This document shows, piece by piece, positions 1-6,731 of a DNA stretch of 31,895 nucleotides. The stretch is from contig PLYD01000249.1 of NCBI GenBank assembly GCA_003151665.1, positions 7,192-39,086 on the forward strand. The letters are read 5' to 3'. Source of the DNA: Candidatus Dormiibacterota bacterium (GTDB lineage Bacteria > Chloroflexota > Dormibacteria > Dormibacterales > Dormibacteraceae). Below the pieces are notes generated by a model that was not told where the DNA came from, searched no databases, and was given only the letters and a program-made list of their open reading frames with translations. How positions within the stretch are numbered: position 1 is the stretch's first letter; each line of letters starts with the position of its first letter. The position numbers and the translations under genes were made by a program.

Positions 1-482
1 TCGCGTGACGAGTAGACGACCACGACCTGCTGGCATCCGCCATCAGAGGCCGACTCGATGGCGTGCCTCACCATCGGCCTGCCCTCGACCTCCAAGAGCA
101 GCTTTTGTGAGCCGCTCATCCGGGAGCTGGAACCGGCCGCGAGGACGATGGCGCCGATGGGGAGCAGGGCCGCGGCAAGACGCTCGAATGGAGGCCGGGC
201 GGACCTTATCCACTCCACCTCGACATCCGCCCTGAGCGCCAGCTCAGCGAAGTCGCGCAGGCGGCCATTGTCTCCATCGACGAGGAGAAGGCGACGGCCC
301 GCGAGCGCCGAGAGGTCGGGGACGTTGGCCGGGAGACTGATCACCGCGAGGGACCGGCAGTCTTCGCGCGATGCCACGTGCTGCAGTGCGGATTCGATGT
401 CGCGGCCGCGGACGACAACGCTGTGCGGCCCCTCCGGCTCTCGGTACGTACGTCCTCGAATCGGGAGCTCCAGGTCGCTCAT
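1..482 (-). CDS. MocA-type molybdenum cofactor cytidylyltransferase with an N-terminal extension domain (partial; C-terminus beyond the left edge)
   Basis: Reading leftward from ATG at 482, a frame stays open to the window edge. After about 105 residues that I do not recognise comes the nucleotidyltransferase signature IGAIVLAAGSSSRM followed by QKLLLEVEGRPMVRHAI, the CTP/GTP-binding N-terminus of the MobA/MocA family. MocA enzymes convert Mo-molybdopterin to the cytosine dinucleotide form used by xanthine-dehydrogenase and CO-dehydrogenase type enzymes, which fits the cox operon about 2.3 kb away. Other possible starts are GTG 497 and ATG 539; the latter would overlap the divergent start of nfo. 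I prefer 482 because AGGTGA lies about 10 nt upstream. The N-terminal domain (with PHSVVVRGRDIE and RRLLLVDGDNGRL) is an unidentified fusion partner. The rest of the catalytic domain lies outside the window, so substrate choice (MocA rather than MobA) is inferred from context. Confidence 0.8.
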   Translation of the reverse strand, partial: MSDLELPIRGRTYREPEGPHSVVVRGRDIESALQHVASREDCRSLAVISLPANVPDLSALAGRRLLLVDGDNGRLRDFAELALRADVEVEWIRSARPPFERLAAALLPIGAIVLAAGSSSRMSGSQKLLLEVEGRPMVRHAIESASDGGCQQVVVVYSSR

Positions 483-537
483 CACGAAGACGGTCACCTG
501 TTCAGCATGCCAGACAGCGCCGGTTAGTCTTTTGTGC

Positions 538-1383
538 ATGCCACTCCTCGGTGCCCATGTAGATTCCTCTGGCGGCCTCCACCTCGCCTTCGAGCGCGCC
601 GCGGCCATGGGCGCCGAAGCGATTCAGATCCACCCGACGCCGCCAGGCTTCTGGGGCTCGCCCAAGCTCGATGAAGCTCGCATATCGACGTTCAAAGAGG
701 CGGCGGCCAAGCATGGCAATCCTCCGTTCTACTTTCACGCCGTCTACCTGATCAACCTTGCAGGCGACGATCCAGCCATGCGGCAGCGGTCTGAGAGCAC
801 GCTTGCCGGCTACCTCAAGGCGGCTGACGATCTCGGGATAAACGGCGTGATCTTTCACACCGGGTCTCACAAGGGAGCTGGGTTCGAGGCGCGGTTGCCG
901 AACATCATCGGGCACCTGAACAAGGTGCTGGAGAGGGCCGACCCAAAGAAAGCACGACTGCTCATCGAAAACAACGCAGGCCTTGGTGGGTGCGTCGGAG
1001 CGCGGTTCGAGGAGATCGCCCAAATGCTCACGGCGCTGGACGACCCGAGAGCATCTGTCTGCTTCGACACGTGCCACGCCTTTGCCTCGGGCTACGACGA
1101 GCGAACTGCTTCAGATGTGTCCAAGACGCTCGACGAGCTCGATCGAGTCGTGGGGCTGAAACACGTAGAGGTCATCCACTGCAACGACTCGGTGACGGGG
1201 CTGGGCTCCAATCGAGACCGGCACGCCAATATCGGCGTGGGCGAGATCGGCGAGGAGGGCTTCCGCGCCTTGCTGCACGAGCCGCGACTTGCCAAATTGC
1301 CGTTCATCCTGGAGGTGCCAGGCGCAGGGGAAGGGCCAGACGCCGCGCAAGTGGAGGTGCTGCGGCGCCTGGCTCGCGGCTAG
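538..1383 (+). CDS. nfo: Endonuclease IV (AP endonuclease, Nfo)
   Basis: A 281-residue protein of the usual Nfo length. Endonuclease IV cuts DNA 5' to abasic sites in base-excision repair, using a trinuclear zinc centre in a TIM barrel. All nine metal ligands can be matched by eye to the family: H67 (FHAVY), H107 (FHTGSH), E144 (LIENNAG), D177 and H180 (FDTCHAFASGYD), H214 (IHCNDS), D227 and H229 (NRDRHANIG) and E259 (FILEVPG). The start is ATG 538, giving MPLLGAHVDSSGG. The frame is open farther upstream to 58, but that part is antisense to the MocA-like gene and does not look like Nfo. No strong Shine-Dalgarno sequence is visible. The start is divergent from the MocA-like gene, and the stop overlaps the stop of the small leftward gene by 4 nt. 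Confidence 0.95.
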   Translation: MPLLGAHVDSSGGLHLAFERAAAMGAEAIQIHPTPPGFWGSPKLDEARISTFKEAAAKHGNPPFYFHAVYLINLAGDDPAMRQRSESTLAGYLKAADDLGINGVIFHTGSHKGAGFEARLPNIIGHLNKVLERADPKKARLLIENNAGLGGCVGARFEEIAQMLTALDDPRASVCFDTCHAFASGYDERTASDVSKTLDELDRVVGLKHVEVIHCNDSVTGLGSNRDRHANIGVGEIGEEGFRALLHEPRLAKLPFILEVPGAGEGPDAAQVEVLRRLARG

Positions 1384-1595
1384 GCGTGACGCCGGGTTTC
1401 TATCGTGGGGCGCGCAGCGGATTGTTTCGCCGCCTCGCGCGACCTGACATAGATGAGGATGCGGACAGTGAGGCGGCGTAGGGCCGACATCGCCCCTGAG
1501 GAGGGCGATCCGGCCACCAGGCGCCGGTTTTCAGCTTCCCGCTGCATGTCCTGTAGTCGCAGCCAGGCGAGATCTTCATTCATACGTGAGTTCAT
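1380..1595 (-). CDS. Small basic protein, unknown function (71 aa)
   Basis: I do not recognise the family. The gene is supported by an excellent ribosome-binding site, GGAGG at 1602-1606, six nucleotides before ATG 1595, and by a promoter-like -35/-10 pair behind it. The protein begins MNSRMNEDLAWLRLQDMQREAENRRL, a charged stretch likely to be helical, and continues with an Arg-rich segment (SALRRLTVRILIYVRSREAAKQ). Short leftover proteins of this kind, an acidic/amphipathic helix followed by basic residues, are common beside regulators in high-GC Gram-positive-like genomes, but no function can be assigned. Its stop overlaps the nfo stop tail to tail. It is divergent from the CGNR regulator with only 59 nt between the start codons, so the two may share control. 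Confidence 0.6.
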   Translation of the reverse strand: MNSRMNEDLAWLRLQDMQREAENRRLVAGSPSSGAMSALRRLTVRILIYVRSREAAKQSAARPTIETRRHA

Positions 1596-1654
1596 ACCTC
1601 ACCTCCGTAACTATCTAAACCTCTACATGAGTTAGTGTAACTGGTATATTGGCT
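1596..1654. promoter_or_regulatory. Divergent promoter region between the small protein and the CGNR regulator
   Basis: An AT-rich island in GC-rich DNA. Leftward: TTACAC (1640-1635), 17 nt spacer, TAGATA (1617-1612), then GGAGG. Rightward: an extended -10, TGG-TATATT (1643-1650), five nucleotides before ATG 1655, which would make the CGNR transcript nearly leaderless. A short inverted repeat, AGTTA-GTG-TAACT (1630-1642), sits between and overlaps the leftward -35 element. It is a possible operator for the CGNR protein, but this is inference from position only. Confidence 0.45.
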
Positions 1655-2227
1655 ATGCGGGTTACAAACCAAGAGATGGCTGATCGAGAAACCGCTCCGG
1701 GCGCTTTGGGCTTGATCCAGGCGTTCGTCAACACGGCCGATCTGGAGCCCGGCGTCGAAGCGCTCAGCGACCCCGATGCGCTTAGGGAGTGGCTGGTCGA
1801 ACGAGGATTGATGGCTCTCAACCAGCCCGCGACTGACGCCGACCTCAAGCACGCCGTCGCTGTGCGGGAGGCCATACGAGGCGCCATCGGCGCGAACTCA
1901 GGGGGCTCTGTCTACCCGGTCGATATCGCCACCTTGAACGGTGCAGTCTCCGCGAGCCGGCTCATTCCCCGCTTTAGCCCTAACGGTAAAGCGCGCCTCG
2001 AGCCGCACGCAAGCGGTGTCGACGGCGCGCTCGGCCGGATTGTGGCGGCGGTTTTCGCGGCCATGAACGAAGAGGAGTGGACGCGGCTCAAGCTCTGCGA
2101 CTCGTCTTCCTGCCGTTGGGCTTTCTACGATCTATCCCGCAACCATTCGAGCCGCTGGTGCAGGATGGCCGCCTGCGGCAATCGCCAGAAGGCCAAGCGG
2201 TTCCGGGAGCGCGCTAAGAAATCCTGA
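1655..2227 (+). CDS. CGNR zinc-finger transcriptional regulator (ABATE-type)
   Basis: The C-terminus carries the zf-CGNR signature: LCDSSSCRWAFYDLSRN, then RWCRMAACGNRQKAKRF. Paired cysteines and the CGNR box are followed by basic residues. The preceding ~130 residues fit the ABATE ligand-binding-like domain of this family (AFVNTADLE near the start, then VREAIRGAIGAN). Members are putative DNA-binding, stress-responsive regulators. Start options are TTG 1649, ATG 1655 and ATG 1676. I chose 1655, which would be leaderless relative to the TATATT box; 1676 would give a 19-nt leader and a protein starting close to the conserved FVNT motif. The length of about 190 aa is normal for the family. The gene is followed directly by the broken TMEM175-type gene in the same direction. 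Confidence 0.85.
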   Translation: MRVTNQEMADRETAPGALGLIQAFVNTADLEPGVEALSDPDALREWLVERGLMALNQPATDADLKHAVAVREAIRGAIGANSGGSVYPVDIATLNGAVSASRLIPRFSPNGKARLEPHASGVDGALGRIVAAVFAAMNEEEWTRLKLCDSSSCRWAFYDLSRNHSSRWCRMAACGNRQKAKRFRERAKKS

Positions 2228-2904
2228 ACCGGAGGCCAGCGGGCATATCGTTGTCGACGTGAAAAGTCCCGGGCCGAAGCATTCAGCGATGGGGTCTTCG
2301 CGGTGGCCGCCACGGTGCTCGTCTTCAATCTTGTCGACCAAATGTCACCGGCACCCCCGGCCTCGGCATCGCCCTGCTGCAGGCATGGCCCTCGTACGCG
2401 GCCTACTTCATCAGCCTCTCAACCATCGTGGTCATCTGGGTCAATCACCACGGGATCATCGATGCGATCGGGCGTTTCGATCGAGTGCTTCTTTTCCTGA
2501 ACGGCCTGCTTCTTCTCACAGTCGCGGTCATACCTTTTCCAACCCGCCATGATCAGACTGCTGCCGCAGTGGCCTACGGCCTGGTCATGAGCTCCATGTC
2601 ACTCGCTTTCAGCACTTTCAATCTCTATGCGCGGCGCTACCGCGTCAAGATGGTGCCTCTCGACTGGGTGGGGTTCTCGCTCGACCTGGGGCTGTGGCCG
2701 CTGGCCACCATCACCGCCTTCTTCAACGTCACGCTCGCGTTGACGCTGTACGCGTTCGTCGTCTTCTTCTACATTGCACTGCCGATCACTCGTGAGAGGC
2801 GGACGATGGCCGCGTCGTCAGGTGAGGGAGGGCCGCTTCGCCTCCCGCATGGAGACGCCAGTACCGCCGAAGCGCGTGGCGGTGATCTCGGCGAGGATGC
2901 CTAG
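2228..2904 (+). pseudogene. TMEM175-type (DUF1211) potassium channel-like membrane protein, frameshifted and lacking a start
   Basis: Two reading frames together encode a recognisable bacterial TMEM175 protein. The first part, from about 2261, reads REKSRAEAFSDGVFAVAATV, including the FSDG filter motif of TM1, up to FNLVDQ at about 2341. The rest continues in another frame: GTPGLGIALLQAWPSYAAYF, then IIDAIGRFDRVLLFLNGLLLL, with four more hydrophobic segments to 2904. A one-base loss near 2340-2350 would explain the shift. In addition, the frame of the first part has no ATG, GTG or TTG between the CGNR stop and the FSDG motif; the GTG at 2259 is in the wrong frame. Either the gene has decayed or the assembly has indel errors. 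Its 3' end is antisense to the last 87 nt of coxF, so the true C-terminus may once have ended earlier. Confidence 0.7.
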
Positions 2905-3789
2905 AGCCGTCTCCTCGGCGCCACGACCTCCGAGGTCGAGGCCGATCGGGCCGTGCACACGCGCCAGCTGCTCCTCAGAGAAACCTTCAGCGCGCAGCGC
3001 ATCGAAACGGTTCTGGTTTGTCTTGCGGCTGCCGATGGCTCCGATGTAGCCGACCTCTTTGCCGAGCACCGACCTCAATGCAGGCAGGTCGAACTTAGGG
3101 TCGTGCGTGAGGATGACGACATAAGTTGAGTTGTCGAAATTCAACTTCGCCATCGCCTCGTCGGGCCAGGCCACGATCAGCTCGTCCGCGTCGGTGAAAC
3201 GCTCTTTGGTTGCGAATTTCGACCGCGCGTCGACCACCGTGACCCGATAACCCATGAGCTTCGCCAACCGGTGAAGAGGAATCGCAATATGGATTGCACC
3301 GACGATGACCAGGTGAGCGGGCCGGCGTAAGGGTTCGACGAGCCAGTCGCCGTCGCGCCGCGCGAGCTCACTGCCGGGCGGCGCGCCGGCCGCGAGGCTT
3401 ACCTCGCCCGTGACCAGGTTCGTCCGAAGGGTCGCGGCTTCGTTCCTTTCGAGCATCGCCATCAGCTGCTTGTGCGCCGGCGTCAAGGGCTGCACGAACA
3501 CTTCGATGTGGCCGCCGCACGCCAGGCCGACCTCGAACGCCACGTCGTCGGCCACGCCGAAAGCCGCGACTTTGGGCTTGCCGCTCTTGAGCACCTTCTG
3601 GGCCTCCTCGAACACAGCGCCCTCGATGCAGCCATTGGAGACAGAGCCCGCCATCTTGCCGGACCGCGTCACCAGCATCTTCGATCCAAGGGGCCGTGGG
3701 CTCGAACCCCACGTCTCGACCACAGTCGCCAGCGCGATGTCCTCGCCCTCGCGGGTCCACTGCTCCAGCTCGCTCAAGACCTCACGCAT
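2818..3789 (-). CDS. coxF: XdhC/CoxF family molybdenum-enzyme maturation protein
   Basis: A 323-aa protein with the two XdhC domains. The N-terminal half has TWGSSPRPLGSKMLV (about residues 26-40), GSVSNGCIEGAV (48-59) and a CGG motif (ACGGHIEVF). The C-terminal Rossmann-like half has LVIVGAIHIAIPLHRLAKLMG and the hallmark GYIGAIGSRKT. XdhC-family proteins bind molybdenum cofactor and help insert the sulfurated cofactor into XdhB/CoxL-type large subunits. It is the last gene of the cox operon, starting 8 nt after the coxE stop. The glycine-rich loop reads GAIHIA where many XdhC proteins have GAGHVA; I believe this variant also occurs in CODH-linked homologues, but that is from memory. The stop lies inside the tail of the convergent TMEM175-type remnant. 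Confidence 0.9.
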   Translation of the reverse strand: MREVLSELEQWTREGEDIALATVVETWGSSPRPLGSKMLVTRSGKMAGSVSNGCIEGAVFEEAQKVLKSGKPKVAAFGVADDVAFEVGLACGGHIEVFVQPLTPAHKQLMAMLERNEAATLRTNLVTGEVSLAAGAPPGSELARRDGDWLVEPLRRPAHLVIVGAIHIAIPLHRLAKLMGYRVTVVDARSKFATKERFTDADELIVAWPDEAMAKLNFDNSTYVVILTHDPKFDLPALRSVLGKEVGYIGAIGSRKTNQNRFDALRAEGFSEEQLARVHGPIGLDLGGRGAEETALGILAEITATRFGGTGVSMREAKRPSLT

Positions 3790-3797
3790 TGCTTATA

Positions 3798-4985
3798 TCA
3801 ACGGCTCCGGGCCGCTCGCGTTCCCAGGCCCGCCAGTAGCTTGCCCAGGTCGTCGAGGGCTTGCAGGTTGTTGGCGGCGAGGAAGTCGTCGCAGTGCGGG
3901 AGCGCCGCCGCCATACCTCTTGTCAGAGGCTGATAGCCCTTGGAACCGATGAGCGGGTTCAACCAGATGAGCCGGTGAGCGGTGCGCCTGAGGTGAATCA
4001 ATTCAGCGGTGAGCTGCGATGGGTCGCCACGATCCCACCCATCGCTGACGATGATGACTACCGCCCCGTGGCCCAGGACTCGACGCGCCCAGTGACGGTT
4101 GAAGTCGGCGAGCGCGTCGCCGATGCGCGTTCCTCCGCTGAAATCGTGGACGCCCTTGCTCAACGAGTCGAGCGACCGATCCAGGTCGCGCTGGCGAAGG
4201 AGACGTGTGACTCGCGTTAATCGAGTAGAGAAGACGAATGCCTCGAGGTCCTCGCGTCGCGCGATGGCGTGGGCGAAGATCATCAGCAGGCGCGAGTACT
4301 TCTCCATCGATCCGCTCACATCGCAGATAAGGACGAGCGGGCGACGCCGCAGGCGCGGGCGCCGGCGAAAGAGCTGCATCAGCTCGCCGCTGGAACGGAT
4401 CGCATGACGCGCTGTGCGCCGCAGATCGATCCGACCCGACCTGGCAGGCCGCAACCGCCGCGTTTTCCGCTCCGCCATGCGCCACGGAGCCTGCTCGAGC
4501 AGGCGCCTCACCTGTTGTGTCTCCTGCCAGGTCATCTGCTCGAAATCCTTGTGGCGCAAGAGCTCCTCGGCGCTATAGCCGCTGGAGCTCTCGGGGACGA
4601 CGGTCACGTCCTGCTCGCGGTTCATCTGAGACTGGTTCAGGCCAAGCGCGTTCGACCATGCCTTGGCGCGTTCAGGCGACAACGGCAGTGCGCGGCTACG
4701 CCCCGGCACCTGCCCGGCGGAGGCCCGCGGATCGGGCGGCGCCCAGAAGATGTCAAAGGCAGCCTCGAAGGTGTCGATGTCCTCCTTCCTGCTCACGAAC
4801 ACGGACCGCAGTGCGTTGCGAAAATCGACCTGGTTTCGCAGCTCCACGTGATTCAGCGCACGCGTTGCGTCGGTCAGCCGGCGGGGCCCAGCCTCCATTC
4901 CGGCGTCATGCAGGAGCCGGGCAAACGCTCCCAACCTGGGAAGAAGGTCCGGCGTTGCGAGGGTGAGAGCGCCTGGGTCAGGCAC
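3798..4985 (-). CDS. coxE: CoxE: von Willebrand factor A (MIDAS) domain maturation protein
   Basis: A 395-aa protein. The C-terminal half is a VWA domain with an intact metal-ion-dependent adhesion site: DVSGS at about 222-226 (LVLICDVSGSMEKYSR), a conserved threonine in SGGTRIGDAL, and VIIVSDGWDRG. The middle is strongly basic (RRRPRLRRRP just before the domain). CoxE-type proteins partner MoxR ATPases (CoxD) in maturation of the CODH Cu/Mo or Mo centre. I start it at GTG 4985, which overlaps the end of coxD by 8 nt in an ordinary translationally coupled arrangement. The frame remains open to 5210, but that part is antisense-like shadow over coxD. The VWA partner follows its ATPase directly, as in known cox clusters. 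Confidence 0.9.
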   Translation of the reverse strand: MPDPGALTLATPDLLPRLGAFARLLHDAGMEAGPRRLTDATRALNHVELRNQVDFRNALRSVFVSRKEDIDTFEAAFDIFWAPPDPRASAGQVPGRSRALPLSPERAKAWSNALGLNQSQMNREQDVTVVPESSSGYSAEELLRHKDFEQMTWQETQQVRRLLEQAPWRMAERKTRRLRPARSGRIDLRRTARHAIRSSGELMQLFRRRPRLRRRPLVLICDVSGSMEKYSRLLMIFAHAIARREDLEAFVFSTRLTRVTRLLRQRDLDRSLDSLSKGVHDFSGGTRIGDALADFNRHWARRVLGHGAVVIIVSDGWDRGDPSQLTAELIHLRRTAHRLIWLNPLIGSKGYQPLTRGMAAALPHCDDFLAANNLQALDDLGKLLAGLGTRAARSR

Positions 4986-5868
4986 CTCTCGCCTTCTCGA
5001 CCATCGCCGGCACTTGACCCCGCACTTTCTCGAGATCTTCCTGGTACTTGAGCGCAGCGCCGAGAGTCGCATCGACAAGAGCCGCGTCGATTCGCGTAGC
5101 GCCGAGGGCGGCCAGCGAGCGTGCCCAGTCGAGCGTCTCGGCGACGCCAGGCACCTTGTACAGGTCCATGCCACGCAGCCCCTGGACCAGCGCGGCGACA
5201 TCGCGTGCAAGCCCGTCGGCCGCTTCGGGCGCGCGCGCTCGAACGATCTCGACCTCTTTTTCGAGGTCCGGGTAGTCGATCCAGTGATACAGGCACCTGC
5301 GCTTCAAGGCGTCGTGCACCTCACGGGTCCGGTTGGAGGTGATGACGACGAAGGGCGCTTTCTTGGCCTTGATGGTTCCAATCTCCGGGATCGACACTTG
5401 GAAATCGGAGAGCAGCTCGAGAAGGAACGCCTCGAACTCCTCATCGGAGCGATCGATCTCGTCGATGAGGAGGACGGGAGCCGTCAGGTCGTCGTTGTCG
5501 ATCGCGTCCAGGAGCGGCCGCCTCAGCAGGAACTCCGAGCTGAAGATCTCGCGCTCTGCGGTGCGGCGATCCTCCTGCTCACCAAGCAGCCGGATGTGGA
5601 GGAGCTGCCGCGGATAGTTCCATTCGTAGACCGCGTGGGCTAGGTCGATGCCCTCATAGCACTGGAGGCGGATCAAGCGCGCACCGAGCACGTCGGCCAT
5701 GACCTTGGCGGCCTCGGTCTTGCCGACCCCTGCCTCGCCCTCGATGAACAGCGGCTTCTCGAGCTTGAGCGCCAGGAAGATAGAGGTCGCCAAAGCACGG
5801 TCGCCGATGTAGCGACGCTCGCGCAGACGCGCCTCGACGTCGTCAATCGAAAGCGGAGCAGGGCTCAT
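4978..5868 (-). CDS. coxD: CoxD: MoxR-family AAA+ ATPase
   Basis: A 296-aa MoxR-type AAA+ ATPase. Walker A is GEAGVGKT (44-51), Walker B is VLLIDEID (132-139), and sensor 1 is VITSNRTREVHDALKRRCL, including the arginine-finger region. In Oligotropha CoxD is a chaperone-like ATPase required to finish the CODH active site; its partner here is the VWA protein CoxE encoded next. The start is ATG 5868. The gene lies 56 nt behind coxM, the only sizeable gap in the operon, and that gap holds a terminator-like hairpin. coxD is therefore probably made in lower amounts than the structural subunits. Confidence 0.93.
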   Translation of the reverse strand: MSPAPLSIDDVEARLRERRYIGDRALATSIFLALKLEKPLFIEGEAGVGKTEAAKVMADVLGARLIRLQCYEGIDLAHAVYEWNYPRQLLHIRLLGEQEDRRTAEREIFSSEFLLRRPLLDAIDNDDLTAPVLLIDEIDRSDEEFEAFLLELLSDFQVSIPEIGTIKAKKAPFVVITSNRTREVHDALKRRCLYHWIDYPDLEKEVEIVRARAPEAADGLARDVAALVQGLRGMDLYKVPGVAETLDWARSLAALGATRIDAALVDATLGAALKYQEDLEKVRGQVPAMVEKARGA

Positions 5869-5873
5869 CGCGG

Positions 5874-5909
5874 AAAAGACTACCGGCCGCGTAAAGGCGA
5901 CGCGGCCGG
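5874..5909 (-). terminator. Terminator-like/attenuator hairpin between coxM and coxD
   Basis: On the transcribed (minus) strand, CCGGCCGCG (5909-5901), a 9-nt loop, and CGCGGCCGG (5891-5883) form a perfect 9-bp GC stem. It is followed by TAGTCTTTTCC, a short uneven U-rich stretch ending just before ATG 5868. It looks like a weak intrinsic terminator. Because coxD-coxE-coxF continue in the same direction with no clear new promoter, I read it as an attenuator that lowers expression of the maturation genes, or as a 3'-end-stabilising stem for the SLM message. Confidence 0.6.
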
Positions 5910-5924
5910 CAGCAGGAAACTCAA

Positions 5925-6731
5925 TTAGCCGGCTTGCTCGATCGCTCGCTTCGTCAGCACCCGCGCCAGGTGCTTCTTGTACTCCGGGCTAGCGCGCAGG
6001 TCGCCCGACGGGTTCAGCCCGTCGGATGCGTGCTGTGCCGCCTCTTCCGGCTTGGCGCCCTTGTGCAGAGCCTCTTCGACCGCCTTCGCCCGAACGGGTG
6101 TCGGGCCGACGTTGGTCAGGCCGATTCGCCAGCCGCCATCCATCTTCTGTGCCGCCGCGCCGACGATGGCCCAGTCGAAGAGCCGGCGCCGGAACTTGAT
6201 GTACTTGTGTGGGCCGTTTGCGACCGGAAACACGATCTCCGTGACGATCTCGTCCGCCGCCAGCGGCGTCGTAAAGATGTCCTTGAAGAAGTCCTTGGCC
6301 GGAATCGTCCGCTGGTTGGTCACGATGTCCGCGTCGAGCATTAAGGCGATCGTCGGGTAATCGCCGGCAGCATCAGCATGCGCAACGACACCTCCGATGG
6401 TGCCCATGTTGCGGATCTGGTTGTCCCCCACCTCGCCGGCCACGTCGCCGAGAAGAGGCAGCTTGTCCTTGACGACCTGCGAGTTGTGGATGTTCACGTG
6501 ACGTGCAAGCGCACCGACGTGCAGCTTGCCGCCGCTTTCCTTGATCTGGTCCAGGCCCTTGATTCCGTTGATATCGACGAGGGCGCTGGGTTGGGCCAGC
6601 CTCAAGCGCATCAGCGGGATGAGGCTGTGGCCGCCGGCCAGCACCTTGGCATCTTCGCCGTAGTTCTTGAGCAGCTTCACCGCCTCCTCAACGGAGGAGG
6701 CGCGGGCGTATTCGAATGCGGCTGGGATCAC
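5925..6731 (-). CDS. coxM: CoxM: FAD-binding medium subunit of a CODH-type molybdenum hydroxylase
   Basis: A 268-aa protein that begins PAAFEYARASSVEEAV and carries both FAD pyrophosphate-binding signatures of the family: AGGHSLIP (32-39) and TIGGVVAHADAAGDYP (111-126). A CODH flavoprotein C-terminal region follows (DWAIVGAAAQKM, GLTNVGPTPVRA). The subunit passes electrons from the CoxS iron-sulfur clusters through FAD to an acceptor in the quinone pool. Start GTG 6731 overlaps the coxL stop as GTGA, so the two are translationally coupled. The length is slightly below the roughly 285 aa of classical CoxM. Confidence 0.93.
   Translation of the reverse strand: MIPAAFEYARASSVEEAVKLLKNYGEDAKVLAGGHSLIPLMRLRLAQPSALVDINGIKGLDQIKESGGKLHVGALARHVNIHNSQVVKDKLPLLGDVAGEVGDNQIRNMGTIGGVVAHADAAGDYPTIALMLDADIVTNQRTIPAKDFFKDIFTTPLAADEIVTEIVFPVANGPHKYIKFRRRLFDWAIVGAAAQKMDGGWRIGLTNVGPTPVRAKAVEEALHKGAKPEEAAQHASDGLNPSGDLRASPEYKKHLARVLTKRAIEQAG

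Noticed and set aside
58..537. An apparent 160-codon N-terminal extension of endonuclease IV
   Set aside because: It is antisense to the MocA-like gene, is rich in Arg/Ser shadow composition, and Nfo homology starts cleanly at ATG 538.
3410..3952. A long rightward frame antisense to coxF and coxE
   Set aside because: It is a shadow of two well-supported genes and shows no domain.
4986..5210. An N-terminal extension of CoxE
   Set aside because: These codons lie inside coxD in another frame and lack VWA-family character; GTG 4985 gives the normal coupled start.
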